NCBI GenBank assembly: GCA_001072465.1
Contig: JVKM01000001.1
Location: forward strand, 1-64,000
Source: Xylanimonas cellulosilytica
GTDB taxonomy: Bacteria; Actinomycetota; Actinomycetes; Actinomycetales; Actinomycetaceae
Direction: 5' to 3'
DNA: 64,000 nt
Under the pieces are notes generated by a model. It was not told the DNA's origin. It was given only the letters and a program-made list of their open reading frames with translations, and did not search any database. Made by a program: the position numbers and the translations under genes. The stretch's first letter is position 1. Each line of letters begins with the position of its first letter. Below, in pieces: positions 56,648 to 64,000 of this stretch.

Positions 56648-57612
56648 AACGTGTCGTTGTCGCCGGTCGGTGGGATGGGGGAGTTCCCGCCGCGCCGACC
56701 GGCGAGGCGCTCGACGCCATCCGCCGGGGTGTCGTAGCCGGCGCTTCGGAGCCGACAGTGCTCACGGTTCCGTTCGGAACCGGACCCACCTTCGACGAGG
56801 CCGTGGCTGCGTTGGGTTCCCAGGCCTCGTTCGTGCGCGTGCCCACCCAGGCCTCGTCGTCGCGCGAGGCGGGCGAGCGCGTGGCGGATGCACTCCGCAA
56901 CGGCGGCACCGTGATTGTCGAAGGTGGACATAATTCCTCTCCCGATTGCGGCGTCGGGTTTCTCGAAGGTCTCCTGGATGTCCCCAGCATCGATCCGAGG
57001 CAACCTGAGGCATTCGCCGATGCCCTCACGCGCGCGCAGAGCCTCGTGGCCGAAGCGGGTGTGGACCTCGTGTGCGCGGCTTCGACCCAGCGCCCGCTTT
57101 TGGGCCTCGACTCGGTGCTCGCCGTTGCTCCAGATCTGGAGCCGATTGAGGCACAGGACACCGCTCTTACTGCCTCTCTGACGCAGGCGTTCGCGCATCG
57201 TCCGCTTGGGCGCCACCAGCTGCTCGACGGAGCGGACGTGCATCCGGCTCGCCAGCGCGGATCCGGTGCAGGTGGCGGTGTCGGAGCGGTCATTGCAGCC
57301 TCCGGTGGACGCATCGTTGCAACGGGTGATCTGCTGTCTTCGCTTCTGGGTCTGGAAGAGATGCTTGATGGTGCCGACCTCGTGATCGTCGCCGAGCCTG
57401 AACTGGCCTCTCCGGTGCTCGCTGAGTCGACACTCGACTGCGTGACCCGTGCGGCTGTGACGCACGCGCTGCCGGTCGTCGCCATCACCCACAGGTCCAG
57501 CCTGTCGCACTTCGAGAAGGCCGAATGGGGGCTTCACGGCGTCTTCGAGACGGAGGGATCCGTCACGCTCGAAGACGCTGGACGCCGCGTTGCCCGCACC
57601 TGGTTACGCTGA
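56644..57612 (+). CDS. glxK: Glycerate kinase (GlxK family)
   Basis: A 322-residue protein that phosphorylates glycerate. The family block GSGAGGGVGAVIAASGGRIV (about residue 200) and later TGDLLSSLLGLEEMLDGADLVIV are visible. VEGGHNSSPDCGVGF near residue 95 fits the substrate region. It is shorter than the usual 360-380 residues because the N-terminal domain is reduced (RVVVAGRWDGGVPAAPTGEAL), and a full kinase activity is therefore not certain. The GTG start overlaps the dipeptidase stop (GTGA), indicating coupling. Confidence 0.72.
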   Translation: MKRVVVAGRWDGGVPAAPTGEALDAIRRGVVAGASEPTVLTVPFGTGPTFDEAVAALGSQASFVRVPTQASSSREAGERVADALRNGGTVIVEGGHNSSPDCGVGFLEGLLDVPSIDPRQPEAFADALTRAQSLVAEAGVDLVCAASTQRPLLGLDSVLAVAPDLEPIEAQDTALTASLTQAFAHRPLGRHQLLDGADVHPARQRGSGAGGGVGAVIAASGGRIVATGDLLSSLLGLEEMLDGADLVIVAEPELASPVLAESTLDCVTRAAVTHALPVVAITHRSSLSHFEKAEWGLHGVFETEGSVTLEDAGRRVARTWLR

Positions 57613-57697
57613 GCGCGCATTCCACCCGTGGCGCGCGGCGCCTGCGGGGGAGTAGTGTGTCAAGGGAATACGTCCATCCGCAACAATAAGGAGCATC

Positions 57698-58051
57698 ATG
57701 TCCGAGTCCGCAACTCAGGCTCCCACCCACGAGGTCATCCTCACCGACGTCGCCGCCGCGAAGGTCAAGAGCCTCCTCGAGCAGGAGGGTCGCGATGACC
57801 TGCGCCTGCGTATCGCCGTTCAGCCGGGCGGCTGCTCCGGCCTGATCTACCAGCTGTACTTCGACGACCGCACGCTTGACGGCGACGCGATTCGTTCCTT
57901 CGACGGCGTCGAGGTCGTCGTCGACCGCATGAGCGTGCCCTACCTGAGCGGTGCCACGATCGACTTCGCTGACACGATCGAGCGTCAGGGCTTCACGATC
58001 GATAACCCCAACGCCCAGAACACCTGCGCCTGCGGTGAGTCCTTCCACTGA
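57698..58051 (+). CDS. erpA: Iron-sulfur cluster insertion protein ErpA (HesB/IscA family)
   Basis: A 117-residue A-type carrier that delivers Fe-S clusters to apo-proteins. The three cluster cysteines are visible: one in QPGGCSGLIYQ (about residue 44) and two in NTCACGESFH near the end. The length is typical. The ATG has AAGGAGCATC upstream. The FKBP lipoprotein gene follows after 19 nt and may be cotranscribed, but no shared function is known. Confidence 0.94.
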   Translation: MSESATQAPTHEVILTDVAAAKVKSLLEQEGRDDLRLRIAVQPGGCSGLIYQLYFDDRTLDGDAIRSFDGVEVVVDRMSVPYLSGATIDFADTIERQGFTIDNPNAQNTCACGESFH

Positions 58052-58070
58052 GCCGAAAGAACACCATCTC

Positions 58071-59075
58071 ATGATGTCCTCTCTGCGCCGCTTCGGCGCC
58101 CTCGCCGGCGCGGCCGCGCTCGTCCTCGGACTCGCGGCATGCACCGACGCGACCTCGTCGTCGTCTTCGGCTTCCGCCCCCGCGGACATTGACTACTCCG
58201 CATGCTCGACGGACGACTCCGCCGAACAGAACACGAACGTTGACCGCAGCGGTACGGGTAACTTCCCGTCCGTTTCCGGCGAGGACACCCCCGTCATCGC
58301 GGCCGGTAGCGGATCCCAACCCACCTCGAAGGTCCTCGTCAAGACCCTCAAGCAGGGTGACGGAGCGGTCGTGTGCCCGGGTGCGACGATCAAGGCGAAC
58401 TACGTGGGCACCCTGTGGGACGGCACCATTTTTGACTCGTCGTACCAGCGCGGTGACGCCATTGAGTTCTCGCTCAACCAGGTCGTCAAGGGCTGGACCT
58501 ACGGCCTGGCGCACACCCATGTCGGCGACCGCGTCGAGCTCGTGATTCCGGCATCTCTCGGCTACGGCGACCGGGCGAATGCAAAGATTCCCGCCAACTC
58601 GACCCTCGTGTTCGTCGTGGACATTGTCGGTGTTGCTTCGGACAATCTGGCCGATGAGTCGGTTCTGAGCGGCGCAACGCCGACCGGTGAGGAGCTTCCC
58701 GCCGGTGTGAGCGTGACCGGTGATCCCGGTGTCGAGCCGACCCTAGCTATCGACGAGAGCGTTGCTGCACCGACCGAGCAGAAGATGTACACGATCTACA
58801 AGGGAACCGGTGAAGCGCTCGCAGCTGGTGATACGGCTCTGTACAAGCAGGTTGCTGGTGCTTTTGGCGCCAATGGCCAGACTCAGTCATCGTGGAGCCA
58901 GGCACCCGATAAGGGGGCTGTTTCGGGAACTCTACTGGAAGGTGTGACCGTCGGCTCCCGTATCGTCATCGTGGTGCCTTCCGCGCCTGGTGGTGCGCAG
59001 TCCGGCCAGGGAGCAAGCGCTGTGAAGGCGGCTGTCTACGTCGTCGACATCGTGGGTACTTCTTCGATGCAGTGA
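58071..59075 (+). CDS. FKBP-type peptidyl-prolyl isomerase lipoprotein
   Basis: A 334-residue secreted protein. A signal peptide with lipobox LGLAAC (Cys near residue 24) anchors it to the outside of the membrane, followed by a Ser/Ala-rich spacer. The first FKBP domain (about 100-185) has IKANYVGTLWDGTIFDSS, GWTYGLAHTHVGDRVELVIPASLGYG and NSTLVFVVDIV. The second half (about 215-334) resembles a degenerate FKBP copy (VSGTLLEGVTVGSRIVIVV, AAVYVVDIVG) that lacks the GxxYG core. It probably folds exported proteins. ATG at 58071 or 58074. A very strong terminator follows. Confidence 0.88.
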   Translation: MMSSLRRFGALAGAAALVLGLAACTDATSSSSSASAPADIDYSACSTDDSAEQNTNVDRSGTGNFPSVSGEDTPVIAAGSGSQPTSKVLVKTLKQGDGAVVCPGATIKANYVGTLWDGTIFDSSYQRGDAIEFSLNQVVKGWTYGLAHTHVGDRVELVIPASLGYGDRANAKIPANSTLVFVVDIVGVASDNLADESVLSGATPTGEELPAGVSVTGDPGVEPTLAIDESVAAPTEQKMYTIYKGTGEALAAGDTALYKQVAGAFGANGQTQSSWSQAPDKGAVSGTLLEGVTVGSRIVIVVPSAPGGAQSGQGASAVKAAVYVVDIVGTSSMQ

Positions 59076-59097
59076 CCGCGTCACGACCTTGGTCGAC

Positions 59098-59136
59098 GGT
59101 AGCGGGCGGCTCCCAGTGGGGGAGCCGCCCGCTACC
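59098..59136 (+). terminator. Terminator after the FKBP lipoprotein gene
   Basis: A perfect 17-bp stem starting GGTAGCGGGCGGCTCCC with a 5-nt loop is followed by CGTTAG. A TAGAAT -10-like element at 59140 may serve the next gene. Confidence 0.88.
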
Positions 59137-59190
59137 CGTTAGAATGGGGTCATCGCGTCGATTTGGCCGACATATGCAAGGAGAGCTTCC

Positions 59191-59583
59191 ATGAGTGAAG
59201 AAACCGTCACTATCCTGGTTTTCAGTGATGACAAGGATCGCCGTCACGCCGTCGTTAACGGCATTGGCCTGCGTGCCTCCAAGGACACGCCCCGCATCGA
59301 GTGGGTCGAGGCCGCAACCGGTTTCGGCGTTCGCGATGCCTTCGATCAGCAGGATTTTGCGATGCTGATCCTCGACGCTGAGGCCAAGAAGGAAGGCGGT
59401 ATGTCCATCGCTCAGGACCTGCGCGAGACCCGTGACGGCGTTCCCCCGATCGTTTTCCTGACCGCACGTGCCCAGGACGAGTGGCTTGCCACGTGGGCCG
59501 GAGCAGCCGCCGTCGTGGCCGATCCTATCGACCCGATCATTCTTCAGGAGACCGTCGCCGACGTGCTGCGCGGAGCCAAGTGA
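59191..59583 (+). CDS. Stand-alone response-regulator receiver domain
   Basis: A 130-residue single-domain receiver. The acidic pocket is in ILVFSDDKDRR, the phospho-Asp in FAMLILDAEAKKEGG (about residue 67), the Thr in IVFLTARAQDEW and a C-terminal DPIDPIILQETVADVL; the usual Lys after the last strand appears replaced in VVADPID, so it may not be phosphorylated normally. No kinase is adjacent. The ATG overlaps the start of trpD by one base (stop and start share nt). The role is unknown; it may tune trpD or act elsewhere. A ribosome site AAGGAGAGC precedes it. Confidence 0.82.
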   Translation: MSEETVTILVFSDDKDRRHAVVNGIGLRASKDTPRIEWVEAATGFGVRDAFDQQDFAMLILDAEAKKEGGMSIAQDLRETRDGVPPIVFLTARAQDEWLATWAGAAAVVADPIDPIILQETVADVLRGAK

Positions 59584-60638
59584 TGGCTACGCAGGAGTGG
59601 GCGCCGATCATTGCCGCCCTCACCGCCGGAGAGAGCCTCGACTACGGCCAGGCGTACTGGCTGATGGACCAGGTTATGAGCGGCGAGCTCGGCGAGGCGC
59701 GTCTCGCATCCTTCCTGACCGCGATGGCCATCAAGGGCGCCACGGTCGATGAGATCCACGGCCTGGCTGATGGCATGCAGGATCACGCGGCACACGTCGA
59801 ACTGCCTAGTCGTGCTCTCGACATCGTGGGTACGGGCGGAGACGGATACAAGACCGTCAATATTTCGACGATGTCCGCCATCGTGCTCGCAGCGATGGGG
59901 ATCCCGCTCGTCAAGCACGGTAACCGTGCGGCTACCTCGAAGTCTGGCTCGGCGGACGTGCTCGAGGCACTCGGCGTCAACCTTGACCTCGATGCCGACG
60001 CGCTGCGCCGCGTCTTTGACGAGGTTGGCATCGCCTTCCTTTTCGCGAACAAGATGCATCCGTCGATGCGCTTCGCAGCCCCGGTGCGCCGCGCTCTCGG
60101 CTTCCCGACGGCGTTCAACGTGCTGGGGCCGCTGACCAACCCGGCACGCGTCCAGGCGTGCGCGATTGGTGCGTCTCGCGAGGAGAACGCGCGTCTCATG
60201 GCGGGCGTGTACGCGTCGCGCGGGCTCAGCGCGCTCGTCTTCCGTGGCGCTAACACCGGCCTCGACGAGCTGACGACGACCGATGCGAATCAGGTCTGGC
60301 TGGTGTCGGGTGGAGCGGTTGTGGAAACCACGTTCGATGCGCGTGAATCCCTGGGTATGGCCTCCTCCTCGATCGAGGACCTCGCGGGTGGCGAGGCGGC
60401 CGAGAACGCTGCGGTCGCTCGCGACGTGCTGTCGGGCGGCGGGGCGGACGCTGTCCGCGACGCTGTTGCCCTCAACGTTGGAGCCGGCATCCTGGCCTGG
60501 GAGGGCCTGGAGAACCCTGTGACGTGCTCCGACTTCGAGCCTCGCATGCGCGGCGCCGTCGAGCGCGCCCTGGCGGCGTTGGCCGACGGCTCGGGCGCCC
60601 GACTCGTTGAGCGTTGGGTGGCTGCCTCGAACGCGTAA
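59583..60638 (+). CDS. trpD: Anthranilate phosphoribosyltransferase
   Basis: A 351-residue enzyme that joins anthranilate and PRPP in tryptophan synthesis. The GTGGDGYKTVNIST PRPP loop (about residue 82) and VKHGNRAATSKSGSADVLEALG (about 110) are clear, with KMHPSMRFAAPVRRALGFPTAFNVLGPLTNP following. The length is normal. The ATG shares its A with the TGA of the receiver gene, so the two are translationally coupled. The rest of the trp pathway is not next to it. Confidence 0.95.
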   Translation: MATQEWAPIIAALTAGESLDYGQAYWLMDQVMSGELGEARLASFLTAMAIKGATVDEIHGLADGMQDHAAHVELPSRALDIVGTGGDGYKTVNISTMSAIVLAAMGIPLVKHGNRAATSKSGSADVLEALGVNLDLDADALRRVFDEVGIAFLFANKMHPSMRFAAPVRRALGFPTAFNVLGPLTNPARVQACAIGASREENARLMAGVYASRGLSALVFRGANTGLDELTTTDANQVWLVSGGAVVETTFDARESLGMASSSIEDLAGGEAAENAAVARDVLSGGGADAVRDAVALNVGAGILAWEGLENPVTCSDFEPRMRGAVERALAALADGSGARLVERWVAASNA

Positions 60639-60652
60639 GGAAAACGCCTGCG

Positions 60653-62386
60653 TCAGGTGCGCGGGTCGTGTCGCTGCTGGGCGGTTGCGTGGGCTAGTAG
60701 CTCGCGCAGCCGCCCGTCGCGTAGCGGGCTGTCGACGGGCTGCGCCCAGGGGAGGGGACCGTTCCATTCGACGAGGCGTGTCCCTTCGCGGCACAGCTCG
60801 GCGCACAGGAGTGACGTCTCAGCCCACGAGGCGACGGATGCGGCCATTCCACCGGTCTCGATTGGCTCCGTGGAGGTGAGGACATCGATCCACGGCGACG
60901 GGTCGGAGCGCGGGGGCACGACGACCGAACTGAGGTGGCGGCCGTAGGAGGCAACATGCAGAATCCAGCCGGGTTCTCCACTATCGCGGCGCGCTCCCCA
61001 GACGATACGCGGGGCCGCCAGGATGGGGCGCATGGTGGAGCGCTCGACCCCCGCTATGTAGGCGCTCAGTTCGTCGCGCGCTCCCGCCGCCGCCTCGAAC
61101 AGCCCCTGTGCGGACAGGCGTTCCATCAGGGCAGTGAGCGCGTTCGGCACCGCTAATGACGAGGCTGCCACGGCCTCGTCGAGGACGGCGCCCGAGGAGT
61201 CGTGATCGGTCTGGGCGAGGACCCGCTCGATCGCCCCTGCAGCCCGCTGTGCGTGCGCGCGTGTCCCGAAGGGGCCGAGGGCGCGGGGCAGGTCGTCGAG
61301 CGTCACGGACGGAACGACGTGGGGGCGGTCGGCCTCGGCGATGACCCAGTGCTGGGATCCCTGACGTCTCGACGCGGAGTTGTAGGGTGGGGCGAGGGCC
61401 TTGATGTCGCGCAGTTCTCGGATCCTCGCCTCGAGAATTGAGGCGGTCGGATAGGGGCGTACGCCCGCGGCCAGCGAGACCATGCGCTGCACCTTCGGGC
61501 GCTTCTCGCCCTTCGTGTAGTAACTGCCCACGCGCGAGCGCAGCGATGAGGCCGACCCTACGTAGAGGGTGTCTCCCGCGGTGTCGATGAAGTGATAGAC
61601 CCCGGGAGAGGCGGGCAGGTCCCCGACGAAGTCAGGCGTTGATGGGCGCCGCGCCGGAGCCTGATCCGTCAACACGATCAGGTCCTCGACGTCAGTCGCG
61701 CCTGCTCCGGCGAGCAGGTCGATGAAGCCCAGGAGGATCTCTGCCGTCGCGCGCGCGTCTCCGAGTGCTCGGTGCTCGGGAACGGTGGCGGTACCGAAGT
61801 AGGAAGCGACTGTGCCGAGCTTGTGGTTACGCACGAGCGGGCGTGGCAGGGCGAGCCGAGCGAGTGCGAGCGTATCGACGACGCGCACACGAGGCCACGG
61901 GCGCGCACACGCGCGGGCCGCACGTCGTAGGAAACCCACGTCAAAAGACGCGTTATGTGCGACGAGGACGGGGGAATCCGAAGCTCCAAGGCCTGACCAC
62001 TCCATGAAGCGTTCCAGAACGGATGCGATCGGGTCCGCCTCCGCCACCATCGCTGGTGTGATGCCCGTCAGCGATGTGATGAACGGCGGGATAGGACGCG
62101 AGGGTTTCACGAGGGAAGAAAACTCGTCCACGACCGCTCCGTCGCGCACGCGCACAGCGCCGATCTCAGTAATTTCTGCGCCTGCCCCCAGGCCCGTCGT
62201 CTCGAGGTCGACGACGACCCAGTGCCCGCCTGAGGCCGGCGTCCCGACGGCGTCGAGGCTGGGTTGAAGCTCAACCGACGAGGCTCTCGAAAGGGCCGCA
62301 GATACCACTGATCGAGCGAAAGGACGAGCCGATTCGCCGGGCGCTATGGTTTCCCCACAATCGCGCACGGGAGTTCGTTTCGTCAT
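60653..62386 (-). CDS. DEDDh exonuclease fused to GIY-YIG nuclease
   Basis: A 577-residue repair-type protein. Residues about 55-215 form a DEDDh 3'-5' exonuclease like the DNA polymerase III epsilon subunit (VVVDLETTGLGAGAEITEIGAV, VLVAHNASFDVGFL, EHRALGDARATAEIL). Residues about 245-330 form a GIY-YIG domain like UvrC (ASPGVYHFIDTAGDTLYVGSA...RVGSYYT), followed by a UvrC-like helix region. Similar fusions occur in mycobacteria (Rv2191 type). TAGTAT ends 7 nt before the ATG, a leaderless layout. It is convergent with trpD, 14 nt apart. Confidence 0.9.
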   Translation of the reverse strand: MTKRTPVRDCGETIAPGESARPFARSVVSAALSRASSVELQPSLDAVGTPASGGHWVVVDLETTGLGAGAEITEIGAVRVRDGAVVDEFSSLVKPSRPIPPFITSLTGITPAMVAEADPIASVLERFMEWSGLGASDSPVLVAHNASFDVGFLRRAARACARPWPRVRVVDTLALARLALPRPLVRNHKLGTVASYFGTATVPEHRALGDARATAEILLGFIDLLAGAGATDVEDLIVLTDQAPARRPSTPDFVGDLPASPGVYHFIDTAGDTLYVGSASSLRSRVGSYYTKGEKRPKVQRMVSLAAGVRPYPTASILEARIRELRDIKALAPPYNSASRRQGSQHWVIAEADRPHVVPSVTLDDLPRALGPFGTRAHAQRAAGAIERVLAQTDHDSSGAVLDEAVAASSLAVPNALTALMERLSAQGLFEAAAGARDELSAYIAGVERSTMRPILAAPRIVWGARRDSGEPGWILHVASYGRHLSSVVVPPRSDPSPWIDVLTSTEPIETGGMAASVASWAETSLLCAELCREGTRLVEWNGPLPWAQPVDSPLRDGRLRELLAHATAQQRHDPRT

Positions 62387-62444
62387 ACAGTTGATACTAA
62401 TTCGTTCGCGCGCTCGCGCGCCCGTCGAGACTTCAGGAGTGACA

Positions 62445-63257
62445 GTGGCGTTCTATCAGGCTCTCAAGGCGACCGGCAGCCCCATTCTGAAGGCCGCCTA
62501 TCACCCGTGGATCCGCGGCAAGGAGAACATTCCCGCCGAGGGGCCCGCTATCCTCGCGTCCAACCACAACGCTGTGTGGGACTCCGTCTTCCTGCCGATG
62601 ATGCTCGACCGTGAGGTCGTTTTCATGGGCAAGGCCGACTACTTTACGGGCACCGGTCTCAAGGGGTGGATGACAAAGGAATTCATGCGCGCAGTTGGCA
62701 CCATCCCCGTTGACCGCACCGGCGGTCGCGCATCCGAGGCAGCACTGAAAGCGGGACTAAAGCGACTGCGCGAGGGCGAGCTCTTCGGCATCTACCCAGA
62801 GGGTACCCGCAGCCCCGACGGGCGCCTGTACCGAGGCAAGACCGGCGTCGCGCGCCTCGCACTCCTGTCCGGCGCCCCCGTTATCCCGGTGGCCATGATC
62901 GGTACCCATGCAGCACAGCCCATTGGACAGAAGATTCCTTCGCGCACGAACATCGGCATGGTGATCGGTGAGCCCCTGGACTTCTCGCGCTACCGCGGCC
63001 TCGACAAGGACCGTTATGTTCTGCGCGCGATCACCGACGAGATCATGTATAACCTGATGCTCCTGTCTGGCCAGGAGTACGTGGATCTGTACGCCGCCGA
63101 TGTGAAGGCCCAGCTGGCAGCTGAGGGGGCCTTCGAGGGTCCTGTCCCCTCCAACGGTCGGCCCGCGCCCGGTGGGCGCACCGCCCCCGAGGTGCCCGTT
63201 CCGACCGCTCCCGAGGAAGAGGGCAGCGAGGACGAGAAGGCCTCGGACAAGGAGTAA
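62445..63257 (+). CDS. plsC: 1-Acyl-sn-glycerol-3-phosphate acyltransferase (PlsC family)
   Basis: A 270-residue membrane-associated enzyme that adds the second acyl chain to lysophosphatidate. The HX4D motif is in SNHNAVWDSVF (about residue 39), and the substrate block is GIYPEGTRSPDGRLYRGKTGVARLA (about 112). The C-terminal 50 residues are a Pro/Glu-rich tail. I choose GTG at 62445, with AGGAG 5 nt upstream; a longer frame starting at 62346 overlaps the exonuclease gene and is rejected. It may use acyl groups from the FAS I pathway. Confidence 0.88.
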   Translation: MAFYQALKATGSPILKAAYHPWIRGKENIPAEGPAILASNHNAVWDSVFLPMMLDREVVFMGKADYFTGTGLKGWMTKEFMRAVGTIPVDRTGGRASEAALKAGLKRLREGELFGIYPEGTRSPDGRLYRGKTGVARLALLSGAPVIPVAMIGTHAAQPIGQKIPSRTNIGMVIGEPLDFSRYRGLDKDRYVLRAITDEIMYNLMLLSGQEYVDLYAADVKAQLAAEGAFEGPVPSNGRPAPGGRTAPEVPVPTAPEEEGSEDEKASDKE

Positions 63258-63342
63258 CAGGGCCGGGCCGTCACCGGTGGTTGGTGCTTGCAATCGCGTT
63301 TCGTGGGACGGGCGTCCTTGGCGAAACGTGATGTGAGCCGGG

Positions 63343-63423
63343 TAGAATGAACTGTGCCTCGCGCACGCGCGCCTCCGCGCACTAGGCGGCCCCATCGGGC
63401 AGCCGGGGTGACGCGGAGCGCGC
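63343..63423 (+). promoter_or_regulatory. Promoter and structured leader of the phosphofructokinase gene
   Basis: A TAGAAT -10 element lies at 63343-63348, giving a leader of about 115 nt. Within it the arms GCGCG-c-CTCCGCG (63367-63379) and CGCGGAG-CGCGC (63412-63423) form a long bulged stem, with an inner GGCCCC/GGGG pairing. It is a stable hairpin without a U tract, so it may control translation or mRNA stability rather than end transcription. Confidence 0.45.
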
Positions 63424-63470
63424 ACGTCCGCGCGGGCTCTTACCTAACCAACCTGAGAAAGGTGACATTC

Positions 63471-64000
63471 ATGTCGGTCCGTCGTGTTGCCCTGCTGACC
63501 GCAGGTGGCTTCGCCCCGTGCCTGTCCTCCGCCGTCGGCGGACTCATTGAGCGCTACAACGAAATCGATCCCACCGTTGAGATCATCGCCTACCAGAACG
63601 GCTACCACGGCCTGCTCACCGGCAACTACGTGCTGGTCGACGAGGAAGCTCGCAAGCACGCTGCCGTCCTTCACCGCTTCGGTGGCTCCCCGATCGGTAA
63701 CTCCCGCGTCAAGCTGACGAACAAGAAGAACCTCGTCGAGCGCGGCCTCGTGTCCGAGGATGAGGATCCGCTGCAGAAGGCCGCCGAGCAGCTGCGCGCC
63801 GACGGCGTCGACGTCCTGCACACCATCGGTGGCGACGACACCAACACGACGGCAGCCGACCTGGCCGCCTACCTCGAGGAGCACGACTACCACCTGACCG
63901 TCGTGGGCCTGCCCAAGACGATCGACAACGACGTTGTGCCGATCCGCCAGTCCCTGGGTGCCTGGACCGCCGCTGAAGAGGTCTCCGAGTACTCCCAGAA
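63471..64000 (+). CDS. pfp: Pyrophosphate-dependent 6-phosphofructokinase (3' end outside window)
   Basis: The visible 176 residues show a PFK: VRRVALLTAGGFAPCLSSAV at the start, then HTIGGDDTNTTAADLAAYL and VVGLPKTIDNDVVPIRQSLG. The second Asp of GGDD and the Lys of PKTIDND are the marks of the PPi-using form rather than the ATP form, so it should phosphorylate fructose 6-phosphate reversibly with pyrophosphate. GAAAGGTGACATTC precedes the ATG. A long structured leader lies upstream. The gene runs past the right edge. Confidence 0.92.
   Translation, partial: MSVRRVALLTAGGFAPCLSSAVGGLIERYNEIDPTVEIIAYQNGYHGLLTGNYVLVDEEARKHAAVLHRFGGSPIGNSRVKLTNKKNLVERGLVSEDEDPLQKAAEQLRADGVDVLHTIGGDDTNTTAADLAAYLEEHDYHLTVVGLPKTIDNDVVPIRQSLGAWTAAEEVSEYSQ

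Noticed and set aside
57613..57636. Hairpin GCGCGC...GCGCGC after the glycerate kinase gene
   Set aside because: The stem overlaps itself and there is no U tract, so I did not call a terminator.

Overview
The window is 64 kb of dense, high-GC DNA from an actinobacterium, most likely of the Actinomyces/Schaalia type (family Actinomycetaceae). The evidence is a multidomain type I fatty acid synthase next to acpS, acyl-CoA carboxylase genes of the accBC/accD type, an SirR/MntR-type repressor closely resembling the mycobacterial one, an L32 protein without zinc cysteines, a DUF3043 membrane protein, a PPi-type phosphofructokinase, and frequent GTG starts and leaderless promoters. The species is inferred from gene content only. 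I see no insertion sequence, prophage, CRISPR array or rRNA operon. There are two tRNA genes, one cut by the left edge.

Layout. 1-6.1 kb: tRNA-Lys, mntR, a HIT hydrolase, leuS, a Nei-type DNA glycosylase and a GNAT acetyltransferase. 6.1-8.9 kb: yigZ-cysK-cysE (cysteine synthesis, minus strand) and rpmF. 9-14 kb: a CPA2-type antiporter, tRNA-Arg, then metF-metE preceded by a possible Met/Cys-containing leader peptide. 14.1-18.2 kb: an orphan winged-helix regulator, ilvA, orn and a divergent SSB. 18.2-32.2 kb: the fatty-acid operon birA-accBC-accD-fas-acpS on the minus strand, which covers biotin attachment, malonyl-CoA supply, chain synthesis and ACP activation. 32.5-37.7 kb: ettA, malQ and three stand-alone PTS proteins (EIIB; EIIB-EIIA).

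37.8-44.2 kb: an MFS exporter, a HAD phosphatase, a GH3 glycosidase, a GtrA-like membrane protein and a GT2 glycosyltransferase. 44.2-46.8 kb: an AgrC/AgrA-like two-component system cotranscribed with an acetyltransferase. 47-51.8 kb: glf (galactofuranose), an AEC permease, a MetPS-type NSS importer with its 53-residue small subunit, and a HAD phosphatase. 51.9-55.2 kb: a TrmH-type methyltransferase, pyrD, an unknown 184-residue protein and a DUF3043 protein. 55.3-64 kb: M20 dipeptidase with glycerate kinase, erpA, an FKBP lipoprotein, a lone receiver with trpD, a DEDD exonuclease/GIY-YIG fusion, a PlsC-type acyltransferase and the start of PPi-dependent phosphofructokinase.

The most unusual signal is a shared upstream element at two distant loci. 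Three TCCACA boxes (consensus TTATCCACAGG, identical to a DnaA box in three of six copies) lie exactly 30 nt apart. The array ends about 100 nt before the start codon of the SSB-like gene (17.4 kb) and of the unknown gene (54.4 kb). The third repeat units of the two loci are also similar beyond the box. This suggests that the two genes share a regulator. Sulfur/methionine metabolism is another theme (cysK, cysE, metF, metE, metPS).
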